This document shows positions 8,764-16,540 of a stretch of DNA of 64,000 bases, piece after piece (position 1 is the stretch's first letter; each line of letters begins with the position of its first letter). Both the position numbers and the translations under genes were made by a program. This DNA comes from Saccharopolyspora sp. NFXS83 (GTDB taxonomy: Bacteria > Actinomycetota > Actinomycetes > Mycobacteriales > Pseudonocardiaceae), in assembly GCF_026241095.1 (NCBI RefSeq), contig NZ_JAPFGB010000013.1:128556-192555 (forward strand). Direction: 5' to 3'. The notes below the pieces were generated by a model, which was given only the letters and a program-made list of their open reading frames with translations, had not been told where the DNA came from and made no database searches.

Positions 8764-8805
8764 CGTGACGCGCCCTGGTCCAAGCAGGGAAGAGGTGTTC
8801 GTACC

Positions 8806-9384
8806 GTGTTGACCGGTTTCGCCGTGAGCTCCGCGGCGATCTTCGTGGCCGAGCTCGGTGACAAGTCCCAATTGATGGCGATGACCTTCGCCACCCGCTA
8901 CCGCGCCTGGCAGGTGCTGCTGGGCATCACGCTCGCCACCACCGTCGTGCACGCCGCTTCGGTCGCCCTCGGATTCGGCATGGGCGCGCTGCTGCCCACC
9001 GAGTGGATCGGCCTGGTCGCCGGTATCGCCTTCCTCGGCTTCGCCGCGTGGACGCTGCGCGGTGACCACCTCACCGACGCGGAGAAGAGCAAGGCCGGTC
9101 GCACCGCCCGCTCGGCGGTGATCGCGGTGACGCTAGCGTTCTTCCTCGCCGAGCTCGGCGACAAGACGATGCTCGCGACGGTCACCCTCGCCTCGCAGCA
9201 CCACTGGCTGGGCACCTGGATCGGGTCGACCGTCGGCATGGTGCTGGCCGACGCGCTCGCCATCGGCATCGGCCTGCTGCTGGGCAAGCACCTGCCGGAG
9301 CGCTTCATCCGCTACGGCGCCGCCGCGCTGTTCGCCGTCTTCGGTGGCTGGCTGATCGTCGAATCCGCCCTCGGCCTCCTCTGA
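8806..9384 (+). CDS. GDT1/UPF0016 (TMEM165) family cation exporter
   Basis: A GTG at 8806, 10 bases after AGAGG, gives 192 residues, the usual bacterial length; upstream in-frame starts would lie inside the riboswitch. The protein has six hydrophobic segments in two halves, each opened by the family signature: ELGDKSQLMAMTFA near residue 13 and ELGDKTMLATVTLA near residue 118. These E-x-G-D-K-S/T motifs form the ion pathway. The family moves Mn2+ (and Ca2+) out of the cytoplasm, and the Mn2+ riboswitch in the leader supports Mn2+ export and homeostasis here. Confidence 0.9.
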   Translation: MLTGFAVSSAAIFVAELGDKSQLMAMTFATRYRAWQVLLGITLATTVVHAASVALGFGMGALLPTEWIGLVAGIAFLGFAAWTLRGDHLTDAEKSKAGRTARSAVIAVTLAFFLAELGDKTMLATVTLASQHHWLGTWIGSTVGMVLADALAIGIGLLLGKHLPERFIRYGAAALFAVFGGWLIVESALGLL

Positions 9385-9398
9385 CCACACCTGACGCG

Positions 9399-9440
9399 AC
9401 GGCCCGCTCCTCCGGTTCCCCCGCCGGACGAGCGGGCCGT
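9399..9440 (+). terminator. Hairpin terminator after the GDT1 gene
   Basis: ACGGCCCGCTC (9399-9409) is complementary to GAGCGGGCCGT (9430-9440), an 11-base-pair stem with a 20-base loop that can form an inner CCGG...CCGG stem. It lies 15 bases after the stop codon. Confidence 0.6.
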
Positions 9441-9463
9441 TCTCGTCGCTCCCGGCTGGACGG

Positions 9464-9599
9464 GGTGAACGGACCGTTCGTCCGATCCGAATGGACGAAC
9501 GGGCCGTTCACCCCGGACCAGCCCCGCTCACGACCGCGCCGGGCGGATGGAGTGAACGGACCGTTCGTCCAATGCGGTTGGGCGAACGGGCCGTTCACC
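9464..9599. repeat. Paired palindromic repeats, copies A and B (GAACGGnCCGTTC x2, 30-bp phase)
   Basis: Copy A has the 13-base palindromes GAACGGnCCGTTC at 9467-9479 and 9497-9509. Copy B has them at 9554-9566 and 9584-9596. In each copy the two palindromes begin exactly 30 bases apart. Flanking GT/AC bases make the whole 48-base unit an imperfect inverted repeat. The sequence reads in frame as short N-G-P-F peptides on both strands, but there is no sign it is translated. The pair sits between the GDT1 terminator and the next gene start. Confidence 0.85.
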
Positions 9600-9702
9600 G
9601 CTTCGCCGGATGGCGGGTTGCGGACAGGTCGGGCCCGGAAGGCAACCCGTGACGGCGATGGCGGGTTCTCGTTGTACGGGCAACGACGGTTCGGAGGTTC
9701 GC

Positions 9703-10764
9703 GTGACCTGGATGATCTACGGCGCTACCGGGTACACGGGGCGGCTCATCGCGGAACGCGCCCTCGACCGGGGGCAGCGACCGGTGCTCGCCGGGCGGGA
9801 CCCGGCGAAGCTCGCTCGCGTCGCCACTCCGATGGGGCTGCCGTACCGCGTGTTCGACCTGCGCACCGAGACCGCCGCCGCGGCGGCGCTGGCCGACGTC
9901 GACGTGGTGGCGCACTGCGCCGGACCGTTCTCGGCGACTTCGGCGCCGATGGTGGCGGCCTGCCTGGCGTCGGGAACGCACTACGTGGACATCACGGGTG
10001 AGATCGACGTGTTCGAGTCCGCGTTCGCCCGGCACGAGGACGCCGTCGACGCCGGGGTGGTGCTGCTGCCCGGCGCGGGGTTCGACGTGGTGCCGACCGA
10101 CTGCCTGGCCGCGCTGGTCGCCGCCGCCTTGCCGGGCGCCACGAACCTCGATCTGGCGTTCCAGTCCGGCGGCGGGATCAGCGGCGGCACGCTGAAGAGC
10201 GCGCTGGAAGGTGCCGCGCTCGGCGGGCGGGCTCGCATCGACGGTGCGCTGCGAGCGGTTCCGATGGGCTGGCGGCACCGGGAAGTGCCGTTCCCGTCCG
10301 GACACCACCGGGTGTCCTCGCTGCCGTGGGGAGATGTCAGCACGGCCTACCGCAGCACCGGCATTCCGAACATCACCACCTTCACCCGGCTGCCTGGGCT
10401 GCACCGCTTGGGGCCGCGGGCGACGGTGCTCGGCCGGGCGGTGCTGGGGCGGCCCGTCGCGCAGCGCCTCGGCAAGGCCGTGATCGGTTCGCTGGTCGGC
10501 GGGCCCGGAGCGGCGCAGCGGGCGCGGAGCTGGGTGGAGGTCTTCGCGGAGGCGACCGACGACACCGGCCGCTCGGTGACGGCGGCGCTGATCGGCCCCG
10601 ACACCTACGAGTTCACGGTGGACGCGGTGCTGCGCGCCGTCGGCGGCCTGCTGACCGGCGGAGCCCGTCCGGGCGCGCACACCCCGTCCACCGCCTTCGG
10701 TGCCGACTTCGTCCGCCGCCTGCACGGAGTCCGCGTCGTCGAACCGGGCCCGATCAGCGGTTGA
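9703..10764 (+). CDS. Saccharopine dehydrogenase-like / trans-acting enoyl reductase family oxidoreductase
   Basis: A GTG at 9703 preceded by CGGAGG gives 353 residues. The N-terminal Rossmann fold starts MIYGATGYTGRLIAERALDRG and LAGRDPAKL. The motifs VVAHCAGPFSATSAPMVAACLASGTHYVDITGE and GAGFDVVPTDCLA are typical of the saccharopine dehydrogenase NADP-binding family that includes the mycobacterial trans-acting enoyl reductase. The reaction is probably an NAD(P)H-dependent reduction, with unknown substrate. Palindromic repeat pairs flank the gene on both sides. The stop lies inside the first base of the downstream repeat. Confidence 0.85.
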   Translation: MTWMIYGATGYTGRLIAERALDRGQRPVLAGRDPAKLARVATPMGLPYRVFDLRTETAAAAALADVDVVAHCAGPFSATSAPMVAACLASGTHYVDITGEIDVFESAFARHEDAVDAGVVLLPGAGFDVVPTDCLAALVAAALPGATNLDLAFQSGGGISGGTLKSALEGAALGGRARIDGALRAVPMGWRHREVPFPSGHHRVSSLPWGDVSTAYRSTGIPNITTFTRLPGLHRLGPRATVLGRAVLGRPVAQRLGKAVIGSLVGGPGAAQRARSWVEVFAEATDDTGRSVTAALIGPDTYEFTVDAVLRAVGGLLTGGARPGAHTPSTAFGADFVRRLHGVRVVEPGPISG

Positions 10765-10903
10765 GTGAACGGCCCGTTCGCCCAATCCCCGTGGGCAAAC
10801 GGGCCGTTCACTCACGACAGCCCCTGTCTCGGGGCGGTGTGGTGCCTGGGAGCGGGTGAACGGACCGTTCGTCCGATGCGGTTGGGCGAACGGGCCGTTC
10901 ACT
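10764..10903. repeat. Paired palindromic repeats, copies C and D
   Basis: Copy C has palindromes at 10767-10779 and 10797-10809; the second begins AAAC instead of GAAC. Copy D has them at 10858-10870 and 10888-10900. The internal phase is again exactly 30 bases and the two copies are 91 bases apart. Copy C begins at the stop codon of the reductase gene, suggesting a role in transcript ending or in regulation of the flanking gene. Confidence 0.85.
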
Positions 10904-10927
10904 CCGACCCTGCGCGAAGCGGCATCG

Positions 10928-11497
10928 TCACGGCCGGGGAAGGACGCGGAGGGTGGTGCCGGGGCCGGTGGCGCTGAGGAATTCCAGGTACGGCCCGCTG
11001 CGGTCCGGGGAGTGCAGTGCCACCAGGTGCGGTTCGCGGTGCACGACGATCAGCGACGTGGTTTCGGTCCACCGCCGCGCGTCGCGCGCCGGGTCCGCGG
11101 AGTCGACCACGACCGAATGCACCGCCCCGGTGTCCACATCGGACTTCCGGGGTTCCAGCAGGCAGAGCTCGTTGCCGTCCGGGTCGGTCATGACGACCCA
11201 CGGCACGTCCTCGCCCTGCCCGATGTCGGCGAAGCGCGCGCCCGCGTTGAACAGTCGCAGCAGCATGGTCCGCTCGTGGTCGTGCGACTCGCTGCGCAGG
11301 TCGAGGTGGACGCCGTTCTTCCCGGACTTCTCCTGAGCAGCACCGGTGAACAGCAGCGGAACTCCGGGACCGGCGGCTCGCACCACCGGGTCGGCGGCGC
11401 TGGTGTCGACGGCCCAGTCGAGCACCTGCGCCCACCACCGCGCCAACTGCACGGGTCGTGCGGTGGCGAATTCGACGGTGAACCCCGTACCGGTCAT
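10928..11497 (-). CDS. VOC (glyoxalase/bleomycin-resistance) superfamily protein
   Basis: Starting at ATG 11497 (MTGTGFTVEFATARPVQLARW) gives 189 residues. Two betaalphabetabetabeta-type modules are visible. The first ends in VVMTDPDGNELCLLEPR (residues about 100-116), the standard VOC strand with a potential metal-binding glutamate. The second ends SGPYLEFLSATG. This resembles the Glyoxalase_6 type of actinobacterial VOC proteins. A longer upstream reading frame exists but overlaps a real gene on the same strand in another frame. The function is unknown; resistance or small-molecule binding is common for the family. Confidence 0.78.
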   Translation of the reverse strand: MTGTGFTVEFATARPVQLARWWAQVLDWAVDTSAADPVVRAAGPGVPLLFTGAAQEKSGKNGVHLDLRSESHDHERTMLLRLFNAGARFADIGQGEDVPWVVMTDPDGNELCLLEPRKSDVDTGAVHSVVVDSADPARDARRWTETTSLIVVHREPHLVALHSPDRSGPYLEFLSATGPGTTLRVLPRP

Positions 11498-11601
11498 GAG
11501 CCCGGAGGTTAGGCCGCCGCCGAACGGGCCGCATCCGCATCCGCGCACCTCGCGCCGCGAGATCCGGAGCCGCCCTGCGGCGCCCCGGTGAACCGGACGG
11601 C

Positions 11602-12795
11602 TCAAGGGCGAGCGGTCAGCATCCGCGCGCCGGTCGCCTCGGTGCGTTCGTGCTCCCCGGCGACGTGCCGGGGCCCGGTGACGGTCTCGCCCAGCGAGGC
11701 GCGCAGCGCGCGGGAGATCAGCTGGCGGCGGACGGACCTGGGGGAGAGCTCCGCGAGCAGCCAACCGATCGCGGGCGGCAGCACGCGCGGCAGCCGTTCC
11801 TGCCCGCAGTGCCCGGTGCCCGGCACCAGCCACACCTCGGCCGCCGGCCGGTCGGCCAGCGCGATGGTGTCCCGCAGCGGCACGTACGGGTCGCCGGTGC
11901 CGTTGATCGCCAGCAGCGGTGAAGCCGAGGTCGAGCTCAGCAGTCCTTGCCTGCGCAGCGAGAACTCCAACGAGAACCGGTCCGCGTCGGCCCGGTCCGG
12001 CAGCGCGGGCAGGTCGAGCGCGTTGCCGATGACCCCGGCCATCCCGTTCGGCAGTCCGAGCACGTCGACCGCGGTGCCGTTCGCCCCGATGGGTCCGCCG
12101 AAGTCGACCGCGGCGTCGACCCGGCCGGTGAGCGCGAGCTTCGCCGCCCAGTGCCCGCCGAAGCTCAGGCCCAGCAACGCGGTCTTCGAGCACCGGGTCC
12201 GGTCGGCGAGCTGCCGGGCGGTCGCGGCCAGCAGCAGGTCCGAGTCCGCGGCCAGCGGGACGCGTGATTCGCCGGTTCCGGGCATGTCGACGGCGGCGAC
12301 GGTGAGGCCGCTGATCAGGGAGATCAGCAGCGCCATCCGGTGCAGCTCCACCTTCCAAGTGTCGACTCCGCCGCACAGCAGCAGCAACTGGTCGCTGACC
12401 GCCCGGGGGCGGCGGTAGACGTGCGCGGTGACGCGGGTGCTGCGCTGCCGGTACGGGACGTCGAGGGCGTAGCGGCGGAAGGTGACGGGCAGGCCCGTCG
12501 AGGCGTGGCCGAAGCATTCCAGCTGGCGGGCGTAGGCCTCCCGGCGATCCGCGGTGGCCAGGCACGGGAACCGGGCGGCGCCCCAGCACGCGGCGGCGTG
12601 CGCCCAGTCCTGTTCGGACTCCGCGCGCCGGGCCTCTTCAGCCCACACCGGGACCCAGCCGGTGCGGCCGTGCCCCCACATGTCGTCGATCCGGTCGCGG
12701 ACGCGGGAGATCACGCTCGGTGACACACCCCAGCTCTGGAACTGCCGGGCACGCTCGGTGAACAGTTCCGCGGGATGCACGGGAAAGGTGAACAT
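11602..12795 (-). CDS. Alpha/beta hydrolase (FrsA-like esterase family)
   Basis: ATG 12795 (MFTFPVHPAELFTERARQFQSWG) gives 397 residues. A helical N-terminal region of about 150 residues precedes the hydrolase core, as in FrsA/DUF1100 proteins. The nucleophile elbow is GLSFGG, with Ser in GxSxG. The acid is probably the Asp of NGTGDPYVPL, and the His lies in PGTGHCGQERLP. The catalytic triad therefore looks complete. It is a cytoplasmic hydrolase or acyltransferase of unknown substrate, close to C-C/ester hydrolases found in polyketide clusters. It is transcribed alone. Confidence 0.82.
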   Translation of the reverse strand: MFTFPVHPAELFTERARQFQSWGVSPSVISRVRDRIDDMWGHGRTGWVPVWAEEARRAESEQDWAHAAACWGAARFPCLATADRREAYARQLECFGHASTGLPVTFRRYALDVPYRQRSTRVTAHVYRRPRAVSDQLLLLCGGVDTWKVELHRMALLISLISGLTVAAVDMPGTGESRVPLAADSDLLLAATARQLADRTRCSKTALLGLSFGGHWAAKLALTGRVDAAVDFGGPIGANGTAVDVLGLPNGMAGVIGNALDLPALPDRADADRFSLEFSLRRQGLLSSTSASPLLAINGTGDPYVPLRDTIALADRPAAEVWLVPGTGHCGQERLPRVLPPAIGWLLAELSPRSVRRQLISRALRASLGETVTGPRHVAGEHERTEATGARMLTARP

Positions 12796-13026
12796 GGCCG
12801 CCTCCGTCGACTCAGGGTCTTTTTCCGGTCTGCCAGGGAGAACCCGGTGTCCTGAGCCTGTGTTCCGATGGTCTCGCACCAGGTGAGATGGACCAAGCAA
12901 CACGCCCGCACACTACCCGAATATACGTGCGGAAACGTGCGTTGATCTTGATAAAGCCCCAATTCGAGCGACAGAAAACTACTTAGAGTAGTTTCCCTGG
13001 GGTGTGACCTTTGACCGCCCCCGCCT
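12796..13026. other. Upstream region of the hydrolase with an AT-rich inverted repeat
   Basis: No gene is supported here. AAACTACT (12976-12983) and AGTAGTTT (12987-12994) form a perfect 8-base inverted repeat with a 3-base spacer. It is unusually AT-rich for this window and lies about 180 bases upstream of the hydrolase start. It could be an operator for a promoter firing leftward, or the end of a transcript from the right. No clear promoter boxes were assigned. Confidence 0.3.
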
Positions 13027-13270
13027 CCCTCGTGTCGAAGGCCGTGCCTGGCGGCGAAGCCGCGCGGTGGGCGAGCGAAGCGAAGCCTGCCTTGCGGCCG
13101 AAGGCCGTGCCTGTAAAGCGCGAAGCGCTTTAGCCCACGTCGAAAAGCCGCTCACCGGCGGGTTCTCAGCGGCTTCCTCGCCAGGACGGTTTTTCCCTCG
13201 TGGCGGAGCCACTCGGGAAAAAGATCCCGCAGCGAGGAAGCCGCCGAGGTTCCGCCACCCCACCACCAGA
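13027..13270 (+). repeat. Structured intergenic repeat, copy 1
   Basis: A small hairpin AAAGCGC-GAA-GCGCTTT (13115-13131) is followed by a long nested structure. The outer stem is AGCGGCTTCCTCGC (13168-13181) with GCGAGGAAGCCGC (13232-13244). The second stem is TTTTTCCC (13190-13197) with GGGAAAAA (13215-13222). The apical stem-loop is GTGGCGGAGCCAC (13200-13212). Related copies are at 27.6, 37.6 and 53.2 kb. It sits just downstream of the HTH-deformylase gene, where its fold could also end that transcript. Confidence 0.85.
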
Positions 13271-13283
13271 GCAGAAGACCGGC

Positions 13284-14807
13284 TCAGGAATCCGAAGGAT
13301 AATGCCAGTTCGATCCGGTGCCTCGGTACTGCTCCACTGGTATCGGCGAGACGTCCGGCGCCAGGTGATCGCGGCACAGCACGCCGTAGAGGTGGTCCAC
13401 CTCGTGCGCCACGAGCCGCGCGACACCGCGTTCGAAGATGGTGATGCGCCGTTCCCCGGTGATGTCCTGGTGTTCCACGTGCACCACCACCGGCCGCGGC
13501 ACCAGGCAGCGCACGTCGAAGAAGCTCAGGCATCCTTCGTACTGCTCGTCGCCCTGTTCGCCGGCTTCGATGATCCGCGGGTTCAGCAGCGTGATCAGGT
13601 CGTCGCTGCCGGGCGGGCGCACGATCGCCGCGGCCCGCTCGATGCCGATCTGCGGTGCGGCGATGCCCATGCCCTTGCCGAAGGTGTGCGCTTTCGAGAT
13701 GCGTTGCGTCGCCGAGTGCAACTCGTTGATCACGCGCCGGGCGTCCTCGGCTTCGTCGGGCAGCGTGAACGGGCGGGCCGAACGCCGCAGCATCGGATCG
13801 CCGTCCTGCACGATGCCCAGCGCCGTCATGGTCTCGCTCGGTTTCGGCGGCCCGGACACGGCGGCGGGCGAGTCGTTGCGGAAGTGCCATTCCAGCCGGT
13901 ACCGGGCGTGCAGCGGCGGATCCTCGGTCGACCACGCGTAGACCGTGCGGTCCTGTTCGTGTCGGGTCTCGATGGCGGTGTGGAACGGCATGGACTCGGC
14001 GGTCATCGAGGTGTGCAGCCCCCACACCGCCGGGTCCAGTTCCGTCGGGAAGTTCAACGTCACCGATAACCGCTGCGTGGGCAGCCGCACCGCGCGGCGG
14101 AACCAGTGCCCCCACTTGTCGTCGCTGACGGTGTAGGTGTACTCGATCCACGCGCTTTCGCCCGGGTACAGCGGAAATCGGCCGGAGTCGTTGGCGAACA
14201 GCAGCCACACCTCTTTGAAGGCGTCCCGGTCGTGCTGCACGCTCCAGCGCATCGGTTCTTCGCGCTTCTCCCCGTGCCACGCTTGGAGGTCGATCTCCTC
14301 CCAGGTCAACGGGTTGTCCCGGTAGAGCCGGTTGGAACGTTCGGGGTCGCCGGGGAAGCGGTCCACCGAGACGCGGATCAGGTAGCGGGTGATCGGCTCG
14401 GTGCCGTTGTTGACCAGATGCCGCCGCATGGTGGCGCGGTAGGAACCGTTGACGTAGAACAGTTCCGCGTGATCGTGCTCGACGACCAGCCCGCCCGCGG
14501 GTTCGATGGCCGGTGCGGCGTGCTGCGGTGGGCTGGGTTTGCGCGGCGCGGGAACCGTGTTCTGCTCCCGCCAGGCCCGGCGCAGTGATCCGCCGGCGTT
14601 GAGGGCGCTGTCGGCCGCTTGGGCGAACTCGCGCGACGCGTGCTCACCACCGCTTTCGACCTTCGACACGTACGACCGGCTGTACCCCATCCCCCGAGCC
14701 AGCGCCGATCTGGACAGGCCGCGAACGTCGCGCCACCGCCGGAATTCAGCGACGAACACGTCTTGTTCCGGTGTCGCGTCCAGGTCGGCCTTCGCCTGGC
14801 CGGTCAT
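13284..14807 (-). CDS. XRE-type HTH regulator fused to a peptide deformylase domain
   Basis: The chosen ATG at 14807 (MTGQAKADLDATPEQ, with GGGGATGG upstream) gives 507 residues; ATG 14822 and GTG 14858 are alternatives. Residues about 17-60 form an XRE helix-turn-helix (SRSALARGMGYSRSYVSKVESG). Residues about 100-340 are an uncharacterised beta-rich middle region found in HTH proteins of actinomycetes. Residues about 345-490 are a peptide deformylase with all three motifs: GKGMGIAAPQIG with Gln386, EGCLS with Cys426, and HEVDH at 468-472. The metal ligands Cys426, His468 and His472 and the catalytic Glu469 are all present. It is divergent from a DegT aminotransferase gene. Confidence 0.85.
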   Translation of the reverse strand: MTGQAKADLDATPEQDVFVAEFRRWRDVRGLSRSALARGMGYSRSYVSKVESGGEHASREFAQAADSALNAGGSLRRAWREQNTVPAPRKPSPPQHAAPAIEPAGGLVVEHDHAELFYVNGSYRATMRRHLVNNGTEPITRYLIRVSVDRFPGDPERSNRLYRDNPLTWEEIDLQAWHGEKREEPMRWSVQHDRDAFKEVWLLFANDSGRFPLYPGESAWIEYTYTVSDDKWGHWFRRAVRLPTQRLSVTLNFPTELDPAVWGLHTSMTAESMPFHTAIETRHEQDRTVYAWSTEDPPLHARYRLEWHFRNDSPAAVSGPPKPSETMTALGIVQDGDPMLRRSARPFTLPDEAEDARRVINELHSATQRISKAHTFGKGMGIAAPQIGIERAAAIVRPPGSDDLITLLNPRIIEAGEQGDEQYEGCLSFFDVRCLVPRPVVVHVEHQDITGERRITIFERGVARLVAHEVDHLYGVLCRDHLAPDVSPIPVEQYRGTGSNWHYPSDS

Positions 14808-15054
14808 GGCCACCATCCCCATCGCGTCCGGCGTGCGTGTGCGTGTGCGTGAGCTCACCGTGAGCAGGCGCTCAGCCTACGCACACACCCCTTCGTCGCG
14901 GTCCCCTTGAACCGAGGTTCCCGGACGCCGACAACACGTTTCACACAGATGGCGGGTAGCTGAGCGAAAAATGTCCTCCGAAGTCTTCGCGCGCACAACA
15001 ATCTCACGTCCTCCGGCCGCGTTCGCGCGGTGCGGAACCGAAGGATCTGATCAC

Positions 15055-16314
15055 GTGAGCAGCCCCTTGGCGATTCACGGCGGCCCGCCCGTGGTGCGCT
15101 CCGCCGCCCCGCAGGTCCCCTGGCCGCCCGTCGACATCAACACCGCGGTCGCGGTCACCGCCCAGCTCTACAGCGCTGTCTCGCTGCCGGGGCGCACCGG
15201 CATCGTCGCGGAGCTGGAGAGCCGGCTCGCGGAGTTCTTCGGCGTGCGCCGAGCGGTGGTCACGTCCTCGGGCACGGCCGCGCTGCACTCGGCGTATTCC
15301 GCGCTCGGGCTCACCGACGGGGACGAGGTGATCGTGCCCGCCTACACCGCGCATCCGACCGCGACGCCGCTGTTCCACCTGCGGGCGAAACCGGTGCTGG
15401 TGGACTGCGACGAGCTCGGCAACATCGATCCGCTCCAGGTGGAGGCGGCGATCACGCCGTTCACCAAGGCCATCGTGGTCACGCACCTGTGGGGAGTGCC
15501 CGCGCGGGTGGAGGCGCTGGCCGACATCGCCGAGCGGCACGGGATTCGCCTGGTGGAGGACGGTTCGCACGCGCACGGCGCGGCGGTGGGCGGGCGCCGG
15601 GTCGGCACGTTCGGGCACATCGCCGCGTTCAGCACGGGCGGGGCGAAGCCGTTGTCGGCGGGCGAGGGCGGGTTCGTGCTCACCGATGACGACGACCTGT
15701 ACTACCGGGTGCTGCTGCACAGCCAGGACGGCGGCCGGTGCCGCAGCGAGATCCCGATCGACCACCCGCTGCGGCGCTACGTCGTCACCGGTACCGGGCT
15801 CGCGCACCGGATGCATCCGCTGGCGGCGGCGCTGGCGCTGGGCCAGCTCAACGAGCTGGACCGGCGGTTGGGTGGACGTCGGCAGCTCGCCGCGCACATG
15901 ATCTCGGAGCTGCGCGGGCTGCCCGGCATCAGCGTCCCGGAGGTGCCCGCGCGTTCGGCGCCCGCCTGGTACGCGCTGGCGTTGCTGCACCGGCCGGAGG
16001 ACCTGGGCGGGCTGCCGGTGGACGCGCTGATCGCGGCGCTGCGCGCGGAGGGGTGCCTGGAGGTCGACCACCCGCGGGCGCCCCGCCCGCTCAACGAGCA
16101 CCCGCTGTTCGACGCGCCGAACCGGCTGTTCCCGAACCTGCCGGAGGGGTGGCCGCGCTATCGCGCCGGCCAGTACCCGAGGGCGGAGCGCAGGCACCGC
16201 AACACCCTCACCATCACCGTCCCGCACGATGACCCGGATCTGGCGGAGGGCTACGTCCGAGCGTTCCGCAAGGTCATCGCCCACCACCGCGCCCTCATCG
16301 GGCCCGACCCGTGA
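15055..16314 (+). CDS. DegT/DnrJ/EryC1/StrS-family aminotransferase
   Basis: A GTG at 15055, 9 bases after AAGGA, gives 419 residues; an ATG at 14971 is in frame but has no domain support. PLP-fold landmarks are TSSGTAALHSAYSALGLTDGDEVIVPAYT, the Asp-containing LVEDGSHAHGA, and FSTGGAKPLSAGEGG, where Lys198 should form the Schiff base. The family uses glutamate or glutamine to aminate keto-sugars or cyclitols. No sugar-nucleotide genes are nearby, so the substrate is unknown. It is divergent from the HTH-deformylase fusion, about 250 bases away, which could regulate it. Confidence 0.88.
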   Translation: MSSPLAIHGGPPVVRSAAPQVPWPPVDINTAVAVTAQLYSAVSLPGRTGIVAELESRLAEFFGVRRAVVTSSGTAALHSAYSALGLTDGDEVIVPAYTAHPTATPLFHLRAKPVLVDCDELGNIDPLQVEAAITPFTKAIVVTHLWGVPARVEALADIAERHGIRLVEDGSHAHGAAVGGRRVGTFGHIAAFSTGGAKPLSAGEGGFVLTDDDDLYYRVLLHSQDGGRCRSEIPIDHPLRRYVVTGTGLAHRMHPLAAALALGQLNELDRRLGGRRQLAAHMISELRGLPGISVPEVPARSAPAWYALALLHRPEDLGGLPVDALIAALRAEGCLEVDHPRAPRPLNEHPLFDAPNRLFPNLPEGWPRYRAGQYPRAERRHRNTLTITVPHDDPDLAEGYVRAFRKVIAHHRALIGPDP

Positions 16315-16540
16315 CCCGACCACCCCAACCGCGGATGATTTCCCCCCGCAGGCAACTTCCGGACTTCGGCGAGAAATCGTGGCGACCGGAGTTCGTCCGA
16401 CGGGGAACACCTCGCCCGACGAGCAGACCTGCTCCGCCGCCCGTCGTCGACCGGGTACGTAGCGCTCGAACCGGCCACGGCGATCACCTCAGGTAGAAAG
16501 GTGATTACCGGAAGCACGGTCGGCGCGGGAGGTGCGCAGC

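Noticed and set aside
9464-10903. Possible CRISPR array from regularly spaced palindromes
   Set aside because: Only two units per block, spacers of 17 bases that are similar between copies, and no cas genes in the window.
9305-10977. Open frames on both strands encoding repeated N-G-P-F peptides
   Set aside because: They come from the palindromic GAACGGnCCGTTC repeats, read the same on both strands, and have no ribosome sites or conserved domains; treated as non-coding repeats.
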